DNA of 64,000 bases from an uncultured Prevotella sp. Its GTDB lineage: Bacteria; Bacteroidota; Bacteroidia; Bacteroidales; Bacteroidaceae. Made by a program: the position numbers and the translations under genes. Shown here piece by piece: positions 55,096 to 64,000 of the stretch (within the stretch, counting starts at the first letter, position 1; each line of letters starts with the position of its first letter). The notes beneath the pieces are model-generated. The model saw only the letters and a program-made list of their open reading frames with translations, had not been told where the DNA came from and made no database searches. The stretch covers positions 1-64,000 of the forward strand of contig USDT01000001.1 of the NCBI GenBank assembly GCA_900553465.1, in the 5' to 3' direction.

Positions 55096-55560
55096 ATGGA
55101 AAAGATAGACAAACTCGACAAAAAGATACTTGGAATACTTTCAAAAAATGCCCGTATACCTTTCAAGGATGTAGCAGCCGAATGTGGCGTGTCAAGAGCC
55201 GCCATACACCAGCGCGTGCAGCATCTTGTGGAGGACGGAGTGATCACAGGAAGCGGTTTCGACGTCAATCCTAAGAGCATCGGCTACACCACATGTACTT
55301 ATGTCGGCCTCAACCTCGAGCGCGGAAGCATGTATAAGAATGTCGTTCAGCGTCTGCTCAACATACCCGAAATCGTGGAATGTCACTTCACCACCGGTCC
55401 GTACACCATGCTTGTGAAACTCTACGCACGCGACAACGAACAGCTCATGGACCTGCTCAACAACCAGATGCAGGGCATACCCGGAGTGGTTTCCACCGAA
55501 ACACTCATTTCGCTCGAACAGAGCATCAAGAGAGAAATTCCTGTACACATCGACGAATAA
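55096..55560 (+). CDS. Lrp/AsnC-family transcriptional regulator
   Basis: A 154-residue regulator with an N-terminal winged helix-turn-helix (LDKKILGILSKNARIPFKDVAAECGVSRAAIHQRVQHL, in part) and a C-terminal RAM/AsnC ligand-binding domain (GYTTCTYVGLNLE...ECHFTTGPYTMLVKLYARD). The family senses amino acids. The two downstream enzymes, an amidotransferase-dipeptidase fusion and an M28 enzyme, deal with peptides and glutamine, so control of peptide metabolism is plausible. Confidence 0.92.
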   Translation: MEKIDKLDKKILGILSKNARIPFKDVAAECGVSRAAIHQRVQHLVEDGVITGSGFDVNPKSIGYTTCTYVGLNLERGSMYKNVVQRLLNIPEIVECHFTTGPYTMLVKLYARDNEQLMDLLNNQMQGIPGVVSTETLISLEQSIKREIPVHIDE

Positions 55561-55671
55561 TACCTTCGCCGCCTGCGGGAGGATGCCGGCAATGCATGCC
55601 CGACACTTTTACGCCCGCAGGCAGCGCACCCCACTTCCTTACAACTGCATGCAAAACCCTCTTCGCAAGAA

Positions 55672-57441
55672 ATGAAATCATTTGATCTCAACGCGATAAC
55701 ACACGACATTTATTCGGTTTTTCCTGAGGCGACACGCAAGCCGCTTATAGGAATAACGTCCAATTATACCGACGGTGACGCATCGCTGCGCGACCGTTAC
55801 TACACACAGATCGTAGCTGCCGGAGGCGTGCCGGTGATTATTCCACCCGTAGCCGACAGCGACGTCATCATCAACACACTCGACAACATCGACGCGCTGC
55901 TCCTCACAGGAGGCGCCGACCACAACCCGCTTTGGAGCGGACAGCAGCCACAACCGGGCCTGCACAACATCAACGCAAAGCGCGACCTGCCCGAACTGCT
56001 CGCCACACGGTTGGCCTGCAACCGCCAGATTCCCATTCTGGGTATATGCCGCGGCATGCAGACCATAGCCATTGCGCTGGGCGGTGAGGTGTGTCAGGAC
56101 ATTCCGCACACACCACAGCTCATAAAGCACTCGCAGGATGCCGACCGCACGGAGCCCACCCATAGCGTCAACATCGAGCAGGATTCGTGTCTGCACACGA
56201 TATTCGGCGCAGACACCATATACGTCAACTCCTTCCACCATCAGGCAGTAGCGTCGCCCGGCAAAGGCATGCGCATAGTGGCAACAGCACCCGACGGCAC
56301 GGCCGAAGCCATGGAGAGCACCGGCCACAAGGCCATTATAGGCGTACAGTGGCACCCTGAATGGATGGGCGAAGACGGCCTGCCGCTGTTCAGATGGCTT
56401 GTGGACGAGGCGCGTCTATTCAGCGAAGCCAAGCGCACTCACGCCACTACACTCACCCTCGACACCCACTGCGACACGCCGATGTTCTTCTCTCAGGGCA
56501 TACACTTCGAAGAACGCGACCCGCGCATACTCGTCGACCTGCACAAGATGGACGACGGACGCCAGGACGCCGTGACAATGGTGGCCTATCTTCCGCAGCC
56601 CGGCGACGGCCAGAGCTTTGCCGACGTGTCACAGTTCGGCACAGAGAGCCCCAAGGCTTATGCCGATCTCATCTTCGACAAGATAGAAGACATCGTGGCA
56701 CACAATGCCTCACACATAGCCATAGTCCGCACACCGGACGACCTGTATGCCAACAAACGCAGCGGACGCAAGTCCATAATGCTCGGCATAGAGAACGGTC
56801 TGGCCATTGAGGACAACCTCGACAACATCAACCACTTTGCCCGCCGCGGCATAGTCTACATGACTCTGTGCCACAACGGTGACAATGCCATCTGCGACAG
56901 CGCACGCCGCAGCAAGGCCACAAACGGCGGAGTGAGCGCCTTCGGAGCGGAGGTTATACAGCGTATGAACGACCTCGGCATAATGGTGGACATGAGCCAC
57001 GCCGGCGAAAAATCGTTCTACGACGCGCTCTCCATAAGCCGTGCGCCGATAGTATGCTCCCACTCCAACTGCCGCGCACTGTGCGACGTGCCGCGCAATC
57101 TCACCGACGACCAGCTGCGTGCGCTCGCAGCAAAGGGCGGTGTGGCACACATCACGCTCTACCACGGTTTCCTGCGCACCGCAGGCGAGGCGTCCATACT
57201 CGATGCCATGGACCATCTGGAGCATGCCATAAACATTATGGGCATCGACCATGTGGGCATAGGCACCGACTTCGACGGCGACGGCGGAGTGAGCGGAATG
57301 GCCGACAGCAGCGAGATAATCAACTTCACGCGCATGCTGCTGCGCCGCCGTTACTCACAACAGGACATCGCACGGATCTGGGGCGGCAACTGGCTGAGAG
57401 TGATGAACGAGATAAAAGCCATGGCCACCACATCCGCATAA
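55672..57441 (+). CDS. Fusion: class I GATase-like hydrolase (C26) + membrane dipeptidase (M19)
   Basis: A 589-residue two-enzyme protein. Residues about 20-250 form a gamma-glutamyl-gamma-aminobutyrate hydrolase-type domain with nucleophile Cys126 (GICRGMQ) and His228/Glu230 (QWHPEW). Residues about 262-585 form an M19 (renal dipeptidase-like) domain: DTHCDTP (His266, Asp268), LGIENG, DMSHAGEKS, CSHSNCRALCDVPRNLTD and IGTDFDG (Asp533). There is no signal peptide, so it is probably cytosolic. Joined activities would remove a gamma-glutamyl bond and then split the dipeptide, suggesting gamma-glutamyl peptide recycling. Confidence 0.9.
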   Translation: MKSFDLNAITHDIYSVFPEATRKPLIGITSNYTDGDASLRDRYYTQIVAAGGVPVIIPPVADSDVIINTLDNIDALLLTGGADHNPLWSGQQPQPGLHNINAKRDLPELLATRLACNRQIPILGICRGMQTIAIALGGEVCQDIPHTPQLIKHSQDADRTEPTHSVNIEQDSCLHTIFGADTIYVNSFHHQAVASPGKGMRIVATAPDGTAEAMESTGHKAIIGVQWHPEWMGEDGLPLFRWLVDEARLFSEAKRTHATTLTLDTHCDTPMFFSQGIHFEERDPRILVDLHKMDDGRQDAVTMVAYLPQPGDGQSFADVSQFGTESPKAYADLIFDKIEDIVAHNASHIAIVRTPDDLYANKRSGRKSIMLGIENGLAIEDNLDNINHFARRGIVYMTLCHNGDNAICDSARRSKATNGGVSAFGAEVIQRMNDLGIMVDMSHAGEKSFYDALSISRAPIVCSHSNCRALCDVPRNLTDDQLRALAAKGGVAHITLYHGFLRTAGEASILDAMDHLEHAINIMGIDHVGIGTDFDGDGGVSGMADSSEIINFTRMLLRRRYSQQDIARIWGGNWLRVMNEIKAMATTSA

Positions 57442-57499
57442 ACAGAATACTGACCGGCCGCACTAAGGCCGCATCATGACACATAACAAACATTTCAAA

Positions 57500-58519
57500 A
57501 TGAAACACATTCGCATAACACTGGCAATAACTGCCGCCATCATCATCACAGCAGCCTCGTGTGCTTCGTGCAAGAGCACTAAAAAGACCGCCGACGAAGC
57601 CATGACGGACTCGGCCGCTCTCGTAGGACCTGAATTCAACGCCGACTCGGCGTTCAACTTTGTGGCCATGCAGTGCTCGTTCGGCCCGCGAACAATGAAC
57701 AGCAAGGCGCACGACCGCTGCGAGGAATGGATTGCAAAGCAGTTCGAGAAATACGGCATGAAGGTAGAACGCCAGCGCGCCGACCTCAAAGGCTACGACG
57801 GAACAACGCTGAAGTCGTGCAACATCATAGCGCGCTACAACCCCGACGCCGCAAAACGCATAGTAATCTGCTCTCACTGGGACTCGCGCCCATGGGCAGA
57901 CAACGATCTTGACAAGAACAACTGGCACAAGCCTGTCATGGGAGCCAACGACGGAGCGAGCGGCGTAGGCGTGATGCTCGAGCTGGCACGCCTTCTCCAG
58001 AACGACAGCACACTGAGCCTGGGCATCGACTTCGTATGCTTCGACGCCGAAGACTGGGGTACTCCCGAATGGGCCGACAAACCGTCAGACAACGACTCCT
58101 GGGCACTCGGAGCGCAGTATTGGGCAACACATCTGCCCGAAGGCTATCAGCCGGCGTACGGCATACTGCTCGACATGGTAGGCGGACAGAACGCCAAATT
58201 CTATCAGGAGGGAATATCAAAAACCTATGCTCAGGACGTGGTCAACAAGGTATGGGGAGCTGCCCACAGCATAGGCTATGCCGACTATTTCCCTATGACC
58301 GACGGCACAATGGTGAACGACGACCACGTACCACTCAACGAGAAGACCGGAATACCTACCATCGACATCATACCTTACTATCCGGACTGTGCACAAAGCA
58401 CCTTCGGTCCTACATGGCACACCGTGTACGACGACATGGAACACATCGACATCAACACTCTGAAAGCTGTGGGACAGGTGATGGTTCAGGTGATATACAC
58501 CGAGACCGGCGAACAATAA
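57500..58519 (+). CDS. M28-family lipoprotein, glutaminyl-cyclase-like
   Basis: About 339 residues with a lipobox (TAASC, Cys21). Zinc-site blocks: HWDSRPWAD (His126), GANDGASG (Asp151), FDAEDWG (Glu184, Asp185). PTIDIIPYYPDC and a late WHTVYDDMEHI His follow. These match bacterial type II glutaminyl cyclases such as the Porphyromonas enzyme, which turn N-terminal Gln of exported proteins into pyroglutamate. The many Gln-first secreted proteins in this window fit that role. The start at 57500 gives a proper lipoprotein signal; the ATG at 57476 is less likely. Confidence 0.85.
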   Translation: MKHIRITLAITAAIIITAASCASCKSTKKTADEAMTDSAALVGPEFNADSAFNFVAMQCSFGPRTMNSKAHDRCEEWIAKQFEKYGMKVERQRADLKGYDGTTLKSCNIIARYNPDAAKRIVICSHWDSRPWADNDLDKNNWHKPVMGANDGASGVGVMLELARLLQNDSTLSLGIDFVCFDAEDWGTPEWADKPSDNDSWALGAQYWATHLPEGYQPAYGILLDMVGGQNAKFYQEGISKTYAQDVVNKVWGAAHSIGYADYFPMTDGTMVNDDHVPLNEKTGIPTIDIIPYYPDCAQSTFGPTWHTVYDDMEHIDINTLKAVGQVMVQVIYTETGEQ

Positions 58520-58653
58520 CGCCGCGACCGCAGCAAAAACGCCTGCCGGAAGGCTCACGGACACCGTGCGCCATCAGGCCAGACGACGAAAATAATCAAT
58601 GGGAAACAAGACCTATTGCGCCGGAAACAACAACAGGAAAGCGCATGAACGAT

Positions 58654-58690
58654 AAAAGGCGGGCAGCACAGAGCTGTCCGCCTTGTTTTA
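58654..58690. terminator. Bidirectional terminator between converging genes
   Basis: AAAAGGCGGgCAGC pairs with GCTGtCCGCCTTgTTTT. Confidence 0.85.
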
Positions 58691-58710
58691 TTCATCACTG
58701 CCACGGCACG

Positions 58711-59517
58711 TCATTCGGCACGGTCCAACGCCAGCGTCAGCCTCACGCACACCGCCTCGCCGTTCTTGCTGCCCGGTGTCCACCTCGGCATGTTCTTCAT
58801 GAGACGCTCAACATCGAACTCCTCGTCTTTCGCGAGTCCTTCGGACATGGTCGCACTCTCCACCCAACCGTGGTTGTTCACTGTCATCCTGACCACAGCG
58901 TCGCCCTTATCGCCTTCGGCCAGACGCCACTTATGCAGCATGCCGCACTTTGCCACGTAGTCTGCCAACGCTGCCCTGCCGCCCTTGAATTCGGGCGCCT
59001 TAACGCCATTGCCCGGCTCATACACCTGCAACTTCTCGACACAACTGTTGCAGTAAGGCACAACAGAGTCTATCTTCAGCTCACCGTTCACCTCCGCCAG
59101 CTTCAGCAACACGAACGTGCCGCCTCTGAACTTCCCGTTATCGCGCCACACATGGGTCATCGAATACCAGTTTTTCTCCTTTTCCTCTATCAGCATCGAC
59201 GATACATCCATGCCTCCGTCGTCCTGCACCTGCGTGAACAGGTCACAGTCGCAACAAATCGATTCGCCGAGAGAATCCACCGCGTAGTATCGGGCGTAAT
59301 AATCTCTCATACCGTCTGTCAGATTCTGCCGGAGGAAACTGTCCAAAGCCTTTCTGGCGTCATCCTTCGACACACCGGGCTCAAACCGCATGTACTGTGC
59401 TTTCAGATACCCGGCATAAAAATCTCTGATAAAAGCATCGCTCTTGTCGTCGTCCGATACATTGCCGCAACATGCAAACACAGTGCACAGTGCGATGAAC
59501 AATAATGCTTTTCTCAT
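58711..59517 (-). CDS. Lipoprotein with TonB C-terminal-like domain
   Basis: About 268 residues. MRKALLFIALCTVFAC gives a lipobox at Cys16. The middle (about 30-180) is a DUF3828-like stretch (FIRDFYAGYLKAQ...DSFLRQNLT). The end has a TonB_C pattern (MTVNNHGWVESATMSEGLAKDEEFDVERLMKNMPRWTPG in part, then LTLAL). There is no transmembrane anchor typical of TonB itself. The function is unknown. Last gene of a minus-strand group of four secreted proteins. Confidence 0.72.
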   Translation of the reverse strand: MRKALLFIALCTVFACCGNVSDDDKSDAFIRDFYAGYLKAQYMRFEPGVSKDDARKALDSFLRQNLTDGMRDYYARYYAVDSLGESICCDCDLFTQVQDDGGMDVSSMLIEEKEKNWYSMTHVWRDNGKFRGGTFVLLKLAEVNGELKIDSVVPYCNSCVEKLQVYEPGNGVKAPEFKGGRAALADYVAKCGMLHKWRLAEGDKGDAVVRMTVNNHGWVESATMSEGLAKDEEFDVERLMKNMPRWTPGSKNGEAVCVRLTLALDRAE

Positions 59518-59643
59518 ACGATAAAATTTAAAAGTCCTGAATAAGATATCATAACTCTCTCTTATGATACTGACTGTGTCAGGGCGTCGGGCTTCCGCTG
59601 TCTCATCCGGCACATCACGCCGCGCCATGACCTCCGGCATCTG

Positions 59644-60585
59644 TCAGTACTTCACTTCCTCCGCCTGCTCAAAGGCCTTGTCAAGGTCGAGTTCAGCAAC
59701 GATCAGCCGCTCACGGTTCTTCCAGTCATAGCCCACCTGGTAATAATGGTTGCCCCGTATGAACCCCATCTCCTCCGAACTGATGTGTGTCTCCACGTCT
59801 ACATTCTCTGTAAGGACGTTCAGTGGAAAGACATCAAAATCGAAAGTCACAGCTTCCATCTTATACATCTTCCTTACAGTGCCGTACATATCGGCAAAGG
59901 CGAAATCATCGGAATCTATGCGGAACACATTATAATTCCTGTAAACGCCTTTATAATAGACATAGTAACGGTCCATGCCGTATATCTCCGGTATCGGGAG
60001 CATGTATGTCTCGTCTATCTCGCCCATCACGGTCTCCTTCCACAGAAGGCGCGGCTCATAACTGAAGATGCTGTAGTCACGCCTTATGCGGTAATGTTCC
60101 TCACCGTCGATCACCACCGGAACCTTGTACCACAAGACGATGCAGTCAGGTCGCATGTAGCCCTTGCTCACGCTGTCAACGGGCAGCGGCACATGGCGCA
60201 CGTCGCCCTTGCCGTCCTTACTCAGGATGATAAGCTCGCGACTGACGTCCTGCACCAGATACAGACTGTCGCCGCGCAGACGGAACAGGCCGCGGGTGGT
60301 GGCGGCATCTGACACCTCGCGCCGCCACTGAAGTTCCGTTCCCTTGAAGCACGACACGCGCAACGGACAGCCTCCGGCAAAATAGAACGTGCCCTTGCCG
60401 TCGGTGTCGAAGCCCGAAATGAACAGTTCCTTATTCTTCGCATTGAAAAGACAATCTACAGAATCTGCCGAACCGCTGTATCTGAAATCCCAATAACGCA
60501 GTGCGGGATAGCGGTCGTTTGTGCGCTGTGCGCACATCGTCTGGGCCGCGCAAAGCAACACCAGCAAATAGAAGAATCGTCTCAT
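59644..60585 (-). CDS. Secreted hypothetical protein, paralogue A
   Basis: About 313 residues, signal peptide ending TMCAQ. No family recognised. It shares SGFDTDGKGTFYFAGG.PLRVSCFKGT..QWRREV and a DSLYLVQ/SKDGKGDVR motif with the next upstream gene. The repeated beta-strand pattern suggests a propeller-like or beta-sandwich fold. The start at 60585 opens the signal peptide. Confidence 0.75.
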   Translation of the reverse strand: MRRFFYLLVLLCAAQTMCAQRTNDRYPALRYWDFRYSGSADSVDCLFNAKNKELFISGFDTDGKGTFYFAGGCPLRVSCFKGTELQWRREVSDAATTRGLFRLRGDSLYLVQDVSRELIILSKDGKGDVRHVPLPVDSVSKGYMRPDCIVLWYKVPVVIDGEEHYRIRRDYSIFSYEPRLLWKETVMGEIDETYMLPIPEIYGMDRYYVYYKGVYRNYNVFRIDSDDFAFADMYGTVRKMYKMEAVTFDFDVFPLNVLTENVDVETHISSEEMGFIRGNHYYQVGYDWKNRERLIVAELDLDKAFEQAEEVKY

Positions 60586-60666
60586 AGGTCTCTGTCTGTT
60601 AATTAATATGCACGCAAACAATCACGCGGACCGCCCACCATAAGTTTACGGACAGTGCACTGCCGA

Positions 60667-61686
60667 CTATTTATTCTTGTCTCCTATATAATTATACCAG
60701 TTCTTGACTTCATCCCTGACTGTCGGGAATATCTTGTCAACATCGAAATCGGCCACCATCAACCGTCCGTCGTGCCAGTAACCGGCATAATAGACATGCG
60801 TTCCACGCAGTATGGTTGCCTCCGGAAGACCGGTGTGACACATGTAGTCTGTAATGTCGGTGAGTACCTCCAGCGGTATAACCTGGTAATATTCTTCCGC
60901 GTTGATTCCTACATCAATCTGTCTTATCAGCGGCTTTTTGTCGGCGCCGTCCATATTCAACGTAAATCTACAGCCGGAAACATACAACGGCACTCCATGG
61001 AACATGCCCTTATAATGCTGACACGGATTCACAGAATTTGCATATCTGTTGCCATAGGCATCAAGGGTGTGCTGATCGTAGAAGTCAGGCGCAGGTCTCA
61101 TATACTTGTCACGCAGAAGCGTATACACCGTGTCTCTCACCATCAGCGAGCCGTTGTAGTTGAAGTAAGTCAGCTCGTAATAGTCATCCCAGTCACCATG
61201 TTCCACCATATTGCTGCACAACACGAAATATTTATCATGCAGCACGCCATCCTTTATGCTGTCAACCGGAAGTTTGACACGGCGCACATCGCCCTTGCCG
61301 TCCTTGCTCAGAGCGATGAGTTCGTGCGTGACGTTCTGCACAAGATACAGACTGTCGCCGTGCATACGGAACAACGCGCAGGTGGTGCCGGCTTTGGAAA
61401 CCTCGCGCCGCCACTGAAACTTCGTGCCCTTGAAGCACGACACGCGCAAAGGTTCGCCTCCGGCAAAATAGAACGTGCCCTTGCCGTCGGTGTCGAAACC
61501 GGACAGATAAAGCTCGTTGTTAGTCGGATTATAGAAACAGTCAACCGAATCCGCTGCATTGCAGTAGGTAAAATCCCAGTAGGTCATCTCCGGGTAACGG
61601 CTCGCGCGCTGTGCGTCAGCCGTAAAGGCAAACAACGACATCATGGCCGTCAATGCCGCAAAACGAATAAAATTGTTGGTTCTCAT
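60667..61686 (-). CDS. Secreted hypothetical protein, paralogue B
   Basis: A 339-residue paralogue of the preceding entry, signal peptide ending TADAQ. In the conserved core the DNA is nearly identical over ~60 bp (around 61434-61500 versus 60344-60418), more similar than the flanks, suggesting recent duplication or gene conversion. Function unknown. Confidence 0.75.
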   Translation of the reverse strand: MRTNNFIRFAALTAMMSLFAFTADAQRASRYPEMTYWDFTYCNAADSVDCFYNPTNNELYLSGFDTDGKGTFYFAGGEPLRVSCFKGTKFQWRREVSKAGTTCALFRMHGDSLYLVQNVTHELIALSKDGKGDVRRVKLPVDSIKDGVLHDKYFVLCSNMVEHGDWDDYYELTYFNYNGSLMVRDTVYTLLRDKYMRPAPDFYDQHTLDAYGNRYANSVNPCQHYKGMFHGVPLYVSGCRFTLNMDGADKKPLIRQIDVGINAEEYYQVIPLEVLTDITDYMCHTGLPEATILRGTHVYYAGYWHDGRLMVADFDVDKIFPTVRDEVKNWYNYIGDKNK

Positions 61687-61781
61687 AGTATTTATATCTT
61701 ACTCTTACAATTTATTATAGAAGTATTTAAACCCGTCAAAAGGCAACTTCACTTAATCACAGGATTGCATTCAGAATCGGA

Positions 61782-62384
61782 TCACAATACATTTCCATCG
61801 CCGTCATAGCGTATCAAACGTTCCTCAATACAATTCACATGAATGCGGTTCTTGTATTTGTCTTCCATCTTACGGTACGTTATCTCGCACTTGCGGATAA
61901 GAGGCACACACAAACGTTCTTTGACATCAAGGCACAACTCCAGTTTGCAGACAATCACACCTTCCGGATATTTGTCAGTATTCCACAACGGAAAATGAGA
62001 GTCTGCCAGATAAAGCTCCACATTCTTTTTGAAGACCGGCCCCTTTACATCGCCGAAATAGAAGGCATGTCCTTCCTTTCTCATCTGGTACACCGAATCA
62101 CGTTTCGTGATAATCATGATTTCGAGGTTCTTGAAATCAACGCTGTCCTGATCATGAAAAACAACCGCCCAAAATCTTATCGGCTCCTTATTCTTCTTAT
62201 CCCATACATCTTTGTAACAATATATGGCATCTTTCTGAACAACCTTTGGCGGCTTCGTAGAACTGACAGTGTCGGTCTTTGCACAGTCATCACCCTCTGT
62301 CCACATCTCATGTCCGGCCATTACTGACAATGGAAGGGCAAACAGCAAAAATGCTGCAATCAGTCTTACCTTGTTCATAATCAT
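61782..62384 (-). CDS. Secreted hypothetical protein, 200 aa
   Basis: Signal peptide MNKVRLIAAFLLFALPLSVMAG (second ATG at 62378 equally likely). The mature part is rich in charged residues and has no recognised domain. It lies 95 bp upstream of paralogue B in the same direction and is probably co-regulated. Confidence 0.7.
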   Translation of the reverse strand: MIMNKVRLIAAFLLFALPLSVMAGHEMWTEGDDCAKTDTVSSTKPPKVVQKDAIYCYKDVWDKKNKEPIRFWAVVFHDQDSVDFKNLEIMIITKRDSVYQMRKEGHAFYFGDVKGPVFKKNVELYLADSHFPLWNTDKYPEGVIVCKLELCLDVKERLCVPLIRKCEITYRKMEDKYKNRIHVNCIEERLIRYDGDGNVL

Positions 62385-62585
62385 ATTTTTTTATGTGTTT
62401 TCCCCTTATTTGAAAGTATAAATATGATAAAGATATTATGGCATGAATTTACAAAAAGTTACAATACGGACAAATACCCGCAGATTAAATTTATACATTT
62501 ATAACACTGGCTCATGCACATACAACCATCATCCATATAAAGAAAAAGACTGTTCGTCATTCTTTTTGCTTATCGACAACGATGA
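62385..62585. other. Short gene-free interval
   Basis: Nothing beyond a weak promoter-like TATCTTTA on the minus strand near 62430 is seen. Confidence 0.35.
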
Positions 62586-63044
62586 TATAAAAAAACAAAA
62601 ATCGCAGTCGGAGATGTTAAATTATCGCTGCGTAGATCGCGGAAAAATCGCGTCGGAGCGGACGGAGAGCTGTCTCGCGCGAAAAAACGCGAATTTTCAG
62701 AAATTCCACAACAGTCTGACAATCAACGGTTTATAACATATCACATTTCGACAGCTATTTCTCCATCCTGCAATAATGCCTGTTTCAGCCCCTGATATGG
62801 GCTCTATCGGGTGCTGATAAAGACCATATCAGGCCCTGAAACAGACTTAACCGCACCCTGAAAAAGGTAATATCGCAAAGCAGTCTGCCCACGACGGCTC
62901 CGCCTAAAAGCCGGAACGGGATGATAAAGGGCGTTTTGACGGCCGACGGTTTTCTGGAATGAGAAAAATGATGTGTTAAATGCGAGGGAGGAAAAGCTAA
63001 CGGATGTTAAAAACAATTTGCAAAAACAAGCGCAGCCCGGGTGG
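62586..63044 (+). repeat. ~459-bp intergenic element, type II, copy 2
   Basis: Second copy of the element at 14771-15230. The 22-bp array begins at 62777, 191 bp in, identical in offset to copy 1, and spans nine units to 62974, ending in GTTAAAT. The right end AATTTGCAAAAACAAGCGC then GCCCGGGTGG corresponds to the other copy. No gene seen. Confidence 0.8.
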
Positions 63045-63243
63045 TGTCCGCTCCATGCAAACAGTGGTTACGACATAGCGTGCCATAGTGCGGCAGACTG
63101 CATATAAGAAGCGCGTAGCGGCCGTGAGAATGGCTTAACGGACAACATACTGTCTGCAGCCGGTGGTACAACAGTATGCCCGTGACACAATTTGGGCACC
63201 GGAGACAGTGAAACACCACTGCCGGCATACATATCAAAAAAGC

Positions 63244-63314
63244 AAAGCCCCGGCTTCGAAGAGCCGAGGCTTTGTAGAGAGGCTGAATGTGTCGTCGTCC
63301 GATTCACATTCAGC
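63244..63314 (-). terminator. Double hairpin downstream of the Ig-like protein gene
   Basis: AAAGCCCCGGCT/AGCCGaGGCTTT (63244-63273) and GCTGAATGTG/CACATTCAGC (63282-63314). The pair lies just after the stop of the minus-strand gene ending at 63371. The interval 63045-63243 holds no gene. Confidence 0.65.
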
Positions 63315-63370
63315 GAAGATATCTGACGCGTGCCGCAACCGTACTGTCACAGCGCGGCACACGTATATTC

Positions 63371-64000
63371 TTACAGCATCACCTTATAGATTCGTGACTC
63401 GCCGTTGACGAATGTCACCTTCACAACATATACACCGGAAGTCCATCCTGCCACAGAAATCTCCATTCTTGAGTTGTTGGCAGCCGAACCGGCATATCTC
63501 TGCTGGCCTGTAGCGTCGAACACACCGACCTTTGAGACAGCGCCTTCGCTCACTACGACGATGGCATCACCGTTTACAAACACGCGTGTGCCCTCTATTT
63601 CGTCTATGCCCAGACTTGGGTCGATGTCCTCGGCCACCTCAACAAGACAATCAGCACTGAACTTGCGGTCCTCGGTTGAAACGGTCACGATAACCTCGCC
63701 TTTCTTATGGCCTGTCACAAGACCGTTCTTGTCAACATCGGCTATGCTTGCATCCTCGGTCTCCCATATCAGCACCGCGCCTGCTGTTTCGGGCACGAGA
63801 TGTGCCACGAGCTGATGGCTCGGAGTCTTGCTGTCGAGAGTTATCATCGTCTCTTCGAGATAGAGGTCCTCCACCGGAGCCGTAACCGTCACAACGCATG
63901 TGTCGGAAACCTTACCGTCTTCAGTCATCGCGATGACACTGGTAGTGCCCGGAGCCACACCCACGACATTGTTTTCCAGCATATAAGCCACGTCGTTGTT
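63371..64000 (-). CDS. Secreted Ig-like (Big_2) protein with T9SS tail, 5' truncated
   Basis: The C-terminal part of a larger protein; the frame is open through the window edge (upstream codons read NNDVAYMLE). It has two Big_2-type repeats (NNVVGVAPGTTSVIAMTEDGK; DASIADVDKNGLVTGHKKGEVIVTVSTED in part). The C-terminal ~75 residues (VFVNGDAIVVVSEGAVSKVGVFDATGQ...WTSGVYVVKV) form a typical T9SS type A sorting domain, so surface attachment or release is expected. The N-terminal catalytic or binding part is outside. Confidence 0.85.
   Translation of the reverse strand, partial: NNDVAYMLENNVVGVAPGTTSVIAMTEDGKVSDTCVVTVTAPVEDLYLEETMITLDSKTPSHQLVAHLVPETAGAVLIWETEDASIADVDKNGLVTGHKKGEVIVTVSTEDRKFSADCLVEVAEDIDPSLGIDEIEGTRVFVNGDAIVVVSEGAVSKVGVFDATGQQRYAGSAANNSRMEISVAGWTSGVYVVKVTFVNGESRIYKVML

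Overview
The window looks like a chromosomal segment of a gut or oral Bacteroidales bacterium, most likely in or near Prevotellaceae. Evidence: many promoters of the Bacteroidota type (TTTG, 19-21 bp, then TAnnTTTG), a TonB-dependent receptor, a BACON-domain lipoprotein, BspA-like leucine-rich repeats, T9SS-like C-terminal tails (GVYNI.GQKV...LP.GIYVV.G), an RteC-like protein, and signal peptides that repeatedly leave glutamine at +1. No rRNA, tRNA or CRISPR array was recognised.
Layout. 0.5-7 kb: secreted GH2 and GH115 glycoside hydrolases. 7-15 kb: MFS transporter, small secreted protein, cysS, ABM monooxygenase, MaoC, ndk, PfkB kinase. 15-30 kb: BspA-like protein, queH, SF1 helicase, hemolysin III, a deacetylase-like gene split by an in-frame TAG, an AspT/YidE transporter, a Dxs-like enzyme, and a two-gene operon (70-aa peptide plus large secreted protein) preceded by an apparent invertible promoter. 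32-38.5 kb: a compact operon (DUF362, ECF-S-like protein, NapH/NapG-like ferredoxin, Tat-lipoprotein Fe-S aldo/keto reductase, TonB receptor) that reads as a membrane-to-periplasm redox and uptake system. 38.6-64 kb: GT39 protein, orphan ABC ATPase, nitroreductase, BACON lipoprotein, RteC-like and M15 proteins, metallophosphoesterase, aspartic protease, Sir2, three tandem FKBPs, an alkaline-phosphatase superfamily enzyme, Lrp, a GATase-M19 fusion, a glutaminyl-cyclase-like M28 lipoprotein, paralogous secreted proteins, and a truncated Ig-like T9SS cargo protein at the right edge.
The gene-poor intervals are not empty. They hold (i) three full copies and one partial copy of an element whose 14-bp terminal inverted repeats lie exactly 433 bp apart; (ii) two copies of a related ~459-bp element; (iii) near-palindromic tandem arrays with a strict 22-bp period, both inside these elements and free-standing; and (iv) modular 66/88-bp repeats that each deliver a TATCTTTG promoter box. 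The strongest single observation is a perfect 18-bp inverted repeat pair at 30326-30343 and 30528-30545. It encloses a consensus promoter that points away from the adjacent operon, so the operon would be OFF in this orientation and ON after inversion.
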